A stretch of DNA of 6,114 bases from Clostridiaceae bacterium (lineage in GTDB: Bacteria; Bacillota_A; Clostridia; Clostridiales; Clostridiaceae). Of this stretch, positions 1 through 4,625 are shown piece after piece. Every line of letters begins with the position of its first letter. Within the stretch, counting starts at the first letter, position 1. Location: assembly GCA_029256485.1 (NCBI GenBank), contig JAQSXU010000196.1, positions 1-6,114 of the forward strand, written 5' to 3'. Position numbers and translations under genes: made by a program. The notes beneath the pieces were generated by a model that was not told where the DNA came from, ran no database searches, and worked only from the letters and a program-made list of their open reading frames with translations.

Positions 1-42
1 CATGCTAAACCCTACAAATGGAAAAAGGCAGATGTAGCGTAG
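1..42 (+). pseudogene. Possible C-terminal tail of a transposase (partial)
   Basis: Frame 1 is open from the window edge to a TAG at 40-42 and reads HAKPYKWKKADVA. A short 'AKPxxW' ending is reminiscent of the C-termini of IS630-type transposases, where a similar Asn/Ala-Lys-Pro-Phe/Tyr-x-Trp segment is common. Only 13 residues are visible, so this could be the true end of an upstream gene, an insertion sequence remnant, or chance. The hairpin at 25-64 overlaps its end, which fits a gene terminus. No catalytic residue is in view. Confidence 0.22.
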
Positions 43-64
43 CGTCAAGGTGGTAGTCCGCCTT
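25..64. terminator. Candidate bidirectional terminator hairpin
   Basis: AAGGCAGA (25-32) faces TCCGCCTT (57-64) across a 24-nt loop. On the minus strand this is an 8-bp stem with one G-U pair, and TTTTT follows directly. On the plus strand one pair becomes A-C, and AATTTTT follows. The loop is long, so the hairpin is not strong. It could end the open frame at 1-42 and also minus-strand transcripts arriving from the MFS gene, which has no other clear terminator between 294 and here. Confidence 0.4.
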
Positions 65-293
65 AATTTTTGTAATACATTTTGGTACAGGCACTAGCTC
101 TATTCTCAACTAGTAAACTAGCTGTTCTTAGAATTAAAAACATAATCATAGTAATGTGAGACTGCCTCATCAATTATCGTATTAAAATAAACGTTAAGGT
201 TAGGGTGAATAGCCTTAAGCTCACTAAGTTTATAGTTGAAGTTGTTTACCTATAAGATTAGTTATAGAGTTGCAAGAAAAAGGCATATATTTC
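65..293. other. Gene-poor left flank
   Basis: Apart from the remnants listed separately, this stretch holds no complete gene. A small perfect inverted repeat CTATAA-N6-TTATAG sits at 250-267 but has no T-run, so it is not a terminator. No recognisable insertion sequence ends or RNA gene is visible. Confidence 0.5.
118..249 (-). pseudogene. Start-less coding remnant, possibly ribbon-helix-helix-like
   Basis: On the minus strand a frame is open for 43 codons between an in-frame TAG (250-252) and a TAG stop (118-120), but it has no ATG, GTG or TTG start. The residues look protein-like: an N-terminal NYKLSELKAIHPNLNVYF segment, then an amphipathic NTIIDEAVSHYYDYV helix. The latter recalls the second helix of small ribbon-helix-helix DNA-binding proteins, but the match is weak. 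It lies just downstream of the MFS gene in the same direction and has no ribosome binding site, so it is more likely a decayed fragment than a gene. I do not recognise a specific family. Confidence 0.22.
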
Positions 294-1469
294 TCATGTT
301 CTAATAAAATATAATCCAGTTAATAGCTCTAATAATGCACCGAAAATAAAAATCCACTTAACTTCAATTAAATTAGAACAAATGCCTCCTATTAGAATAG
401 ATACTACACTTATAGGTTGAACTATAGAATTAATAAAGCCTGAAACACGACCCAGTAAATTTTCCGGAGTTTTTTCTTGAATAACCGTTTGTAAAATACT
501 ACCGTTATATGCACCAACCACTCCCATTCCTCCAAATATAAATAAAGCAATAGGGAAATACCTATTTAATGAAAAAGCTATAACTAACATACTATCAAAG
601 ACAAGAGAAACTGAAAGAAGCATTAACTTATTTCTACTTTTAAAGTTTCCAAGTATTACACCACCAAATATTGTGCCAATACCTGCAGACGCAAATAGAA
701 GCCCAGTTCTTTTTGCCATCAAGATACTTCCACCTAAATATTTTTCTACAAAAATATATGTAAGCGGTGTCTGCATTGAAATAATAAAGTTAGTAATTAT
801 ATCAATCAAAAACATATATTTTACATTTTCATTGTTCTTAATAAAATTCCAACCATCAATCATATCTTTTTTAAAATTTGTTTCATTATATACATTACTA
901 ATAAAATTAACCTTATTAATTCTTAAAAAAATAGATAGTATTGCTATAAATATAAAAGATAAACCATCAAGTATAAAAGCTATAGTATTTCCAGTAAAAC
1001 TAATCAAAATACCAGCAAATGCATAACCAGCTATCATTATAATTCCATTTATTGACATTTTAAGACCATTAGCTTCAGTTAAATATTTTTTATGAACTAA
1101 TAATGGCATTAAAGAAACTCCAACTGGAATGTAAAAAGCTTGAATAATGCCATTTATAAGAACAACAGAAAAAATTATAAATTTATTATACGTGAAAGCA
1201 AAAGTAAAAGAAGTAAGAGCAAATATAATATTAATTATTATAAAGGCTATTTTCTTATTCTTCTTATCTACTACATTACCAGCAAACATACCAAATATTA
1301 GAATGGGTATACTTTGAAGCATAAAAACCAAACTTACATTAAAATCATTTCCAGTAAGTCTCAACACTTTGTCAGATAATGCTATAGTTGTAAGTTTCGA
1401 TCCAATACCTGAAACAAAGATACCAACTAAATAAATAATCAAATTTGAATTTTTGTATATACTTTTCAT
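294..1469 (-). CDS. MFS drug-efflux-type transporter (DHA3-like)
   Basis: Predicted 391-aa, roughly 12-helix inner-membrane transporter of the major facilitator superfamily, probably a proton-driven exporter of a drug or other toxic compound. The loop between helices 2 and 3 carries the family motif A: G60, G64, D68 and a basic KKNKK run (residues 69-73). A conserved MFS helix 4 region (GIIQAFYIPVGVSLMPLLV, about 108-125) and a hydrophilic central loop near 183-215 follow. Length and layout match the roughly 400-aa DHA3 exporters, which include Mef- and TetA(P)-like proteins; the substrate cannot be read from sequence. I chose the ATG at 1469 because GGAGG lies 7 nt upstream. The upstream in-frame ATGs (1505 and 1484) lack a Shine-Dalgarno, and the 1484 ATG overlaps the one used here. 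The gene is monocistronic and preceded by a complex leader (1470-1743). It is more A/T-rich than its neighbours and flanked by remnants, which suggests acquisition by transfer. Confidence 0.88.
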   Translation of the reverse strand: MKSIYKNSNLIIYLVGIFVSGIGSKLTTIALSDKVLRLTGNDFNVSLVFMLQSIPILIFGMFAGNVVDKKNKKIAFIIINIIFALTSFTFAFTYNKFIIFSVVLINGIIQAFYIPVGVSLMPLLVHKKYLTEANGLKMSINGIIMIAGYAFAGILISFTGNTIAFILDGLSFIFIAILSIFLRINKVNFISNVYNETNFKKDMIDGWNFIKNNENVKYMFLIDIITNFIISMQTPLTYIFVEKYLGGSILMAKRTGLLFASAGIGTIFGGVILGNFKSRNKLMLLSVSLVFDSMLVIAFSLNRYFPIALFIFGGMGVVGAYNGSILQTVIQEKTPENLLGRVSGFINSIVQPISVVSILIGGICSNLIEVKWIFIFGALLELLTGLYFIRT

Positions 1470-1476
1470 ATTGTTA

Positions 1477-1513
1477 ACCTCCATTTTTAGATAACCTATC
1501 AACATATGGAGAT
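1477..1513 (-). promoter_or_regulatory. Anti-Shine-Dalgarno hairpin of the MFS gene
   Basis: In the minus-strand RNA, ATCTCCAT (1513-1506) can pair with ATGGAGGT (1484-1477), giving 8 bp with one G-U across a 21-nt loop. The right arm contains the GGAGG ribosome binding site of the MFS start at 1469, so the fold would hide it. This is a second possible control layer, acting on translation after the upstream terminator. Pairing was found by eye; no energy was computed. Confidence 0.5.
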
Positions 1514-1522
1514 TAATTCACC

Positions 1523-1557
1523 ATAAAAATAATAAAGGTCGTGACGCTGTCACGACC
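1523..1557 (-). terminator. Intrinsic terminator in the MFS leader (attenuator)
   Basis: On the minus strand GGTCGTGAC (1557-1549), loop AGC and GTCACGACC (1545-1537) form a perfect 9-bp GC-rich stem, extendable by a G-U and an A-U pair, followed by TTTATTATTTTTAT. On the plus strand no T-run follows, so it works towards the MFS gene. It begins 6 nt after the leader ORF stop and ends about 55-65 nt before the MFS start. It therefore lies between promoter and gene, where it would stop most transcripts unless antitermination occurs. Confidence 0.78.
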
Positions 1558-1563
1558 CTACAT

Positions 1564-1680
1564 TTATTGGAAATATAAAAGTGTTGTTGACAGGTTATAA
1601 AATAAGTTTACATAATATTTATTTTTGGACAGACTTATCACGTAAACTTGTTTTTTGCTCATATCGATAACCATTATCAT
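1564..1680 (-). CDS. Putative 38-aa leader peptide upstream of the MFS gene
   Basis: A minus-strand ORF of 38 codons starts at ATG 1680 (MIMVIDMSKKQVYVISLSKN...) and stops at TAA 1566-1564. GAGAGGG (1693-1687) lies 6-7 nt upstream of the ATG, a good ribosome binding site, and the start is about 28 nt from the predicted transcription start. The peptide has no recognisable domain and is rich in K, N, Y, L and V. Its coding RNA can fold: AAGTTTAC (1649-1642) pairs with GTAAACTT (1611-1604), and GGTTAT (1672-1667) with ATAACC (1598-1593), enclosing the first stem. The stop is immediately before the intrinsic terminator. I infer a regulatory leader whose translation, or stalling by an antibiotic, decides termination. 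It could instead be an ordinary small gene with its own terminator. Confidence 0.5.
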   Translation of the reverse strand: MIMVIDMSKKQVYVISLSKNKYYVNLFYNLSTTLLYFQ

Positions 1681-1714
1681 TTACAACCCTCTCATAATTT
1701 AATAATACAGTTTT

Positions 1715-1743
1715 AGTATAAATCAAGAGCTTACATCTGTAAA
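1715..1743 (-). promoter_or_regulatory. Sigma-A promoter of the leader/MFS transcript
   Basis: Minus-strand TTTACA (1743-1738) and TATACT (1720-1715) are separated by exactly 17 nt. The transcription start would be near 1708, giving a leader of about 240 nt before the MFS start. A short palindrome, TTACA-TC-TGTAA (1731-1742), overlaps the -35 box and could be an operator, though its arms are only 5 bp. Confidence 0.68.
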
Positions 1744-2019
1744 CCCTTAACCTTTTCTAATGATGAAGCAAGTATGACTCACCATAGTGAAAAATTACAA
1801 GGAAATTTCCACTGATTTCCATAGCGTAGAAACTTTAATGATTGGCAGGTGATTATTAGCCAATCCCGGACTGAAATGAATTTATTGAAAGATGTAAGTC
1901 AAAAGAAGCTGACATGAAGTTGATAAGAAATACGGAAATTGTGCATCTGAATTTATAGGAGAAGCCCTAAAATTTTATTCTGAAAATAATAAGTAATAAA
2001 TTAAATTAGGAACATATGT
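1744..2019. other. Intergenic stretch with small hairpins and a gene remnant
   Basis: No intact gene is visible here. Two perfect small hairpins occur: GGAAAT (1801-1806) with ATTTCC (1815-1820), and GATTGGC (1840-1846) with GCCAATC (1859-1865, 12-nt loop). Neither is followed by a T-run. Short protein-like stretches interrupted by stops (for example KNYKEISTDFHSVETLMIGR read from about 1791) suggest decayed coding DNA. The clearest piece is annotated separately at 1876-1996. Confidence 0.4.
1876..1996 (+). pseudogene. Frameshifted small gene, possibly ribbon-helix-helix
   Basis: ATG 1876 opens MNLLKDVSQKKLT and then hits TGA at 1915-1917. The next frame, from 1916, continues EVDKKYGNCASEFIGEALKF YSENNK to TAA 1994-1996. 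Joined, they make a roughly 40-aa protein with the ribbon-helix-helix pattern: a short strand (KKLT-EVD), a helix, then a 'SEFIxEALxFY' second helix, as in CopG/MetJ-type antitoxins and regulators. One base is surplus around 1910-1916. No clear Shine-Dalgarno precedes the ATG and no toxin gene is adjacent. Either it is a dead gene or the resemblance is accidental. Confidence 0.32.
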
Positions 2020-2048
2020 TTGTATTTTAAAATTTAATATGTTATAAT
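2020..2048 (+). promoter_or_regulatory. Sigma-A promoter of the WYL-like gene
   Basis: TTGTAT (2020-2025) and a perfect TATAAT (2043-2048) are separated by 17 nt. Transcription would start near 2055, about 20 nt before the ATG at 2076. The ribosome binding site GAGGTGG (2065-2071) follows. Confidence 0.75.
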
Positions 2049-2075
2049 TATCTCAAAGTTATTCGAGGTGGTTAT

Positions 2076-2276
2076 ATGTTTGATAATGTATTGAAAACAT
2101 CACTAGCTGCGCATAAAGTTATCACTATAATGTATCAAAAGGGAAATGAATTTACTCAAAGAAATGTTAAAATAATAAAGATCAAGGATAATGATGTTGA
2201 AGCATATTGCTATTTAAGACATCAGGTAAGACATTTTAAAAAAGAGAATATATTAGCTGCTATGTACACCCAATAG
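2076..2276 (+). CDS. WYL-domain-like mini-protein
   Basis: This 66-aa protein resembles one half of a WYL domain. It has a strand 'VITIMYQKGNEFTQRNV' (about 14-30), a middle strand, then 'AYCYLRHQVRHFKKENIL' (43-60), matching the usual WYL pattern of AYC-x-LR, R-x-F and a basic residue before the final I. WYL domains normally sit behind a helix-turn-helix and sense ligands or nucleic acid; here there is no DNA-binding domain, so a role as a stand-alone sensor or regulator partner is only inference. The family assignment rests on pattern memory. GAGGTGG lies 4-5 nt before the ATG. The gene has its own promoter (2020-2048) and its own terminator, so it is a single-gene unit. Confidence 0.72.
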   Translation: MFDNVLKTSLAAHKVITIMYQKGNEFTQRNVKIIKIKDNDVEAYCYLRHQVRHFKKENILAAMYTQ

Positions 2277-2292
2277 GGTGTATTTTTATTTT
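2265..2292 (+). terminator. Intrinsic terminator overlapping the stop codon
   Basis: TACACCC (2265-2271) and GGGTGTA (2276-2282) form a perfect 7-bp stem around the loop AATA, followed by TTTTTATTTT (2283-2292). The TAG stop of the WYL-like gene (2274-2276) spans loop and stem, so a terminating ribosome would cover the hairpin. This compact arrangement ends the unit cleanly before the DUF4491 gene. Confidence 0.88.
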
Positions 2293-2377
2293 ACAACATT
2301 TGGAAGGATAATTAAAGGTTTTGTAGAACTGTAAATATTATGAAATTAAATATTACAATGTTAGGAGGAAATAGGTA

Positions 2378-2674
2378 ATGAATTGGAATGGAATTATAAT
2401 TGGATTAGGTGTATTTTTTATTATAGGTATAATGCATCCTGTTGTAATTAAATCTGAATATTACATAGGAAAACATATTTGGCCGCTTTATCTTATCGGG
2501 GGAATCATATGCGTTGGACTTTCAGTAGTTATTGATAACGTGATATTATCTATTTTAACTGCAGTATTAGGCTTTACATTGTTTTGGTCTATTCATGAAC
2601 TATATGAACAGGAACAACGAGTAAAAAAGGGTTGGTTTCCTGCCAATCCAAATAAGAAAAGAAAGCACCAATAA
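2378..2674 (+). CDS. DUF4491 family membrane protein
   Basis: This 98-aa small membrane protein matches the DUF4491 pattern as I remember it: an N-terminal helix (about 4-20), the conserved HPVVIKSEYY segment (20-29), two more hydrophobic helices (about 35-52 and 55-70), FWSIHELYEQE (69-79) and a basic tail with VKKGWFPANP (82-91). The length is typical, so it is intact. The function of the family is unknown; three helices with a cytoplasmic basic tail are predicted. AGGAGG (2363-2368) lies 9 nt before the ATG. No clear promoter was found in 2293-2377, although the strong terminator upstream implies one. No clear terminator follows. Confidence 0.85.
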   Translation: MNWNGIIIGLGVFFIIGIMHPVVIKSEYYIGKHIWPLYLIGGIICVGLSVVIDNVILSILTAVLGFTLFWSIHELYEQEQRVKKGWFPANPNKKRKHQ

Positions 2675-2822
2675 GAACATTAATTGCTGCTGGTGAATAA
2701 TGCTATTTGATAAATTTGGAGATGGAATATCAATACAAAAAATTTAAAGAGTTTTTTAGCACTATCAATTGGAGGTAAGTATTATCCAGTAATATGGGCA
2801 AAATAAAACTGGAGGGGATAAA
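2675..2822 (+). other. Gap between the DUF4491 and PHP genes
   Basis: There is no intact gene and no strong promoter. One frame gives a protein-like run, KNLKSFLALSIGGKYYPVIW, ending in TAA at 2803-2805 without a usable start; another starts at ATG 2722 and stops after 18 codons. This may be decayed coding sequence, or an unrecognised leader. The stretch ends with the GGAGGGG (2811-2817) ribosome binding site of the PHP gene. Confidence 0.3.
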
Positions 2823-3581
2823 ATGAGTTTTAAGATTATTGCAGATTATCATACTCATACTAATATTGCAAAGGGACATATTCCCTTATTTAATTTTATT
2901 CTGGGAGAACATGCAAAAGGAAGTATTGAATCAAATGTTAAAGCTGGAATAAAAAGAGGATTAAAAGAAATTGCCATAACAGACCATGGTTATAAACATA
3001 TTACCTTCGGAATGAAACTAAATCAATATGAAAAATTACGTAAATTAATTGATGATTTTAATAACAGTCCATTATTGAAGGACAATAACTTTAAGATTCT
3101 TCTTGGGGTAGAATGTAATATTGTAACTAAAAAAGGGGATATAGATATAAAAGATGAAGTAATTGATTACCTGGATATAATTTGTGTGGGTTATCATCCT
3201 GGAGCATTACAAAATCCACTTCTATTGAGGAACTATACAGAAGCTGCAATTAACGCTATTAAAAAATATGAAATTACAATATTAAATCATCCTTTAGAAC
3301 ATGTTAATCCAGATATTATGGAAATTGGAAAGGCAGCTGTTGAAAGAAATACTGCTTTGGAAATAAACAGAAGTCATAGAAATATGGATATTGAAACAAT
3401 AAAAAAGTTAAAGAATATGGGTGTTAAATTTTCATTGGGAAGTGATGCACACAAATCGGAGGATGTAGGGGATTTTGGCAAAGCTTATAATATTGCAGTT
3501 GAGGCAGGTCTTACAGATGATGATATTGTTAATGCTGATGGCAGTGCACATAGATCAATGAAATTATTAAAACAAAGCTAA
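2823..3581 (+). CDS. PHP-domain metal-dependent phosphoesterase
   Basis: This 252-aa protein is a stand-alone PHP (polymerase and histidinol phosphatase) domain, a cytoplasmic TIM-like barrel with a cluster of two or three metal ions that hydrolyses phosphoester bonds. All expected metal ligands are visible in order: H10 and H12 (DYHTHT), D54-H55 (ITDHG), E97 (GVECN), H125 (GYHP), H156 (NHPLE), E180 (LEIN), D208 and H210 (GSDAH). Length and motifs resemble E. coli YcdX and the PHP part of PolX rather than the longer HisK histidinol phosphatases. No his genes are nearby, so the substrate is unknown. GGAGGGG lies 5 nt before the ATG. The DUF3189 gene follows after 25 nt, so the two are probably co-transcribed. 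I am confident of the fold and metal site, not of the substrate. Confidence 0.9.
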   Translation: MSFKIIADYHTHTNIAKGHIPLFNFILGEHAKGSIESNVKAGIKRGLKEIAITDHGYKHITFGMKLNQYEKLRKLIDDFNNSPLLKDNNFKILLGVECNIVTKKGDIDIKDEVIDYLDIICVGYHPGALQNPLLLRNYTEAAINAIKKYEITILNHPLEHVNPDIMEIGKAAVERNTALEINRSHRNMDIETIKKLKNMGVKFSLGSDAHKSEDVGDFGKAYNIAVEAGLTDDDIVNADGSAHRSMKLLKQS

Positions 3582-3606
3582 AAAATAAGAAATCAGGTGA
3601 TTTATA

Positions 3607-4128
3607 ATGATATACATATATAATTGCTATGGAGGAACCCACTCATCTATTTTAGCAATTGCTTATCACTTAAAAATGCTGGATGAAACAAGAGAACCAA
3701 CTAAGGATGAAATATTGAAATTACCTAACTTTAATAAATTAGTATATGGAAATCGTGGAGAACTTTTTTATTATGGAAGTGATGAAGATGGAAACAAAGT
3801 CTATGTTGTAGGCAGGGGACGTTCCAAGGTTTTAATTCCAGGATTATATAATTTAGCTTCTATGCTTCATAAACAAAATCTATTAAATGAGAAAATCGTT
3901 TTTTCCAATACGTCGCCAACTGTTCCATTATCAATGACCTTTGGCGGATTATTTTCTAGGTGGCTAAAAATTGATTTCATAGGAGTGCCCTTGCTTGTAA
4001 AGGGAGCAAAACAATCATACAAGGACGTTATAAAGCTTGTAAATCACACAAAGAAGGCAGCAAAGGAAGAAAAGTCAGAAGTTATAATTTTAGATAATAA
4101 GGAATTTAAGAAAAAAGGATATAATTGA
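3607..4128 (+). CDS. DUF3189 family protein
   Basis: This 173-aa soluble protein opens with MIYIYNCYGGTHSS, the glycine/threonine-containing start characteristic of the clostridial DUF3189 family, which follows a first beta strand as a nucleotide- or phosphate-binding loop would. It has a conserved YGNRGELFYYG region (47-57), VVGRGRSK (67-74), a SNTSPTVP segment (100-107) and GGLFSRWLKIDFIGVPLLVKG (113-133), then a lysine-rich tail. Biochemical function is unknown; the P-loop comparison is my inference. AGGTGA (3595-3600) lies 6 nt before the ATG. It is the second gene of an operon with the PHP phosphoesterase, suggesting a shared nucleotide or phosphate-related pathway. The length looks complete. 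Confidence 0.8.
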   Translation: MIYIYNCYGGTHSSILAIAYHLKMLDETREPTKDEILKLPNFNKLVYGNRGELFYYGSDEDGNKVYVVGRGRSKVLIPGLYNLASMLHKQNLLNEKIVFSNTSPTVPLSMTFGGLFSRWLKIDFIGVPLLVKGAKQSYKDVIKLVNHTKKAAKEEKSEVIILDNKEFKKKGYN

Positions 4129-4156
4129 AATTATTAAAGAAGCTTAGAAATTTCAA
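4125..4156 (+). repeat. Perfect 8-bp inverted repeat after the DUF3189 gene
   Basis: TTGAAATT (4125-4132) and AATTTCAA (4149-4156) face each other over 16 nt and overlap the DUF3189 stop codon. The stem is A/T-rich and GGAGAGG rather than a T-run follows, so it is not a good terminator on the plus strand. It may protect an mRNA 3' end or be incidental. Confidence 0.35.
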
Positions 4157-4165
4157 GGAGAGGTG

Positions 4166-4342
4166 ATGCGGCACAAATTAATATATAAATACCGCATTGA
4201 CAAGTTAACATTAGCTCTATACCCCATTTACATGTCTTCCCAGGTAATTTTCTCAGCATTTACATCTACTTTAGCAGATTTGTCAAATAACTTTATTAGT
4301 ACCACTGCTAAGGCAAAAGCAGATAATCCGCCTATAACTTGA
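4166..4342 (+). pseudogene. 58-codon ORF with a strong ribosome binding site, possibly a truncated gene
   Basis: AAGGAGAGGTG (4156-4165 region) directly precedes ATG 4166, as good a ribosome binding site as any in the window. The frame runs MRHKLIYKYRIDKLTLALYP... to TGA 4340-4342. From about codon 21 it is simply the antisense of the RseC-like gene, so only the first 20 codons could derive from a genuine third gene of the PHP-DUF3189 operon, cut off by recombination. An inverted repeat ATGCGG (4166-4171) with CCGCAT (4192-4197) covers the start. I give it low confidence as a functional gene. Confidence 0.22.
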
Positions 4343-4530
4343 AAAATTTTAACAGAAACTCCAATAGATTGTCCTATAAAACCTCCCATAAACACTCCTA
4401 TAAATACGGAGATTATTGGTAGAATAAAAACCATAAAGGCAGCTCCAAGCATATTGGTATTTTTTACTGGAGAAGCTGACTTATTGCTGATATCTTCAAT
4501 AATTTCCTTTTCATGTTCTTTTTTCCTCAT
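4228..4530 (-). CDS. RseC-like two-helix membrane protein
   Basis: This 100-aa protein has a charged N-terminal tail (1-26), a first membrane segment LGAAFMVFILPIISVFIGVF (28-47), a glycine-rich turn, and a second segment (about 60-82), then an acidic tail. The two-helix part with 'AAFxVFxLP' resembles the membrane half of RseC/MucC-type proteins, which in E. coli belong to a SoxR-reducing system. The N-terminal soluble domain with its conserved cysteines is missing: there is no cysteine at all. So it is either a truncated relative or another small membrane protein. I chose ATG 4530; a GTG at 4539 is in frame, but GGG abuts it, whereas AAAGGG is 8-9 nt before the ATG. It is convergent with the PHP-DUF3189 operon. 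Confidence 0.62.
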   Translation of the reverse strand: MRKKEHEKEIIEDISNKSASPVKNTNMLGAAFMVFILPIISVFIGVFMGGFIGQSIGVSVKIFQVIGGLSAFALAVVLIKLFDKSAKVDVNAEKITWEDM

Positions 4531-4542
4531 ATTATGCACCCT

Positions 4543-4572
4543 TTCACATTAATGTTATGTATTGATTATAAC
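4543..4572 (+). promoter_or_regulatory. Possible divergent promoter overlapping the minus-strand promoter
   Basis: On the plus strand TTCACA (4543-4548) and TATAAC (4567-4572) are 18 nt apart. The -10 overlaps the minus-strand TATAAT (4565-4570) around the self-complementary core TTATAA, as in bidirectional promoters. If used, it would make a transcript of about 85-90 nt ending at the terminator at 4626-4669. The match is modest. Confidence 0.28.
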
Positions 4573-4595
4573 ACTAACTTTAACTCAAATTAAAG
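4565..4595 (-). promoter_or_regulatory. Promoter and operator-like repeat of the RseC-like gene
   Basis: A perfect TATAAT lies on the minus strand (4570-4565), about 35 nt before the chosen start. The matching -35 box is poor (TTTAAT/TTAATT, near 4588-4594). A perfect inverted repeat CTTTAA-N6-TTAAAG (4578-4583 and 4590-4595) occupies the space from the spacer to the -35, where a repressor or activator could bind. A weak -35 plus a symmetrical site suggests an activated promoter, but this is inference. Confidence 0.45.
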
Positions 4596-4625
4596 ATATA
4601 GTTAAAAGCTGTAGATGCATCATTG

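Noticed and set aside
673..1026. 117-codon plus-strand ORF
   Set aside because: It is antisense to the MFS gene, has no ribosome binding site, and its hydrophobic repetitive content is what the reverse frame of a membrane protein gives.
1470..1505. Longer MFS start at ATG 1505 (12 extra residues)
   Set aside because: There is no Shine-Dalgarno before it, and the GGAGG lies inside that extension exactly where it serves the ATG at 1469.
1801..1865. Two perfect hairpins (1801-1820 and 1840-1865) as terminators
   Set aside because: Neither is followed by a T-run on either strand and both stems are short.
2722..2778. 18-codon ORF before the PHP gene
   Set aside because: The GGAG abuts the ATG without spacing, and the product is too short and shows no motif.
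4166..4197. ATGCGG/CCGCAT repeat as a terminator for the convergent genes
   Set aside because: It has a 6-bp stem with a 20-nt loop and no T-run on either side.
4531..4539. GTG start for the RseC-like gene
   Set aside because: The AAAGGG abuts the GTG with no spacing but is well spaced for the ATG at 4530.
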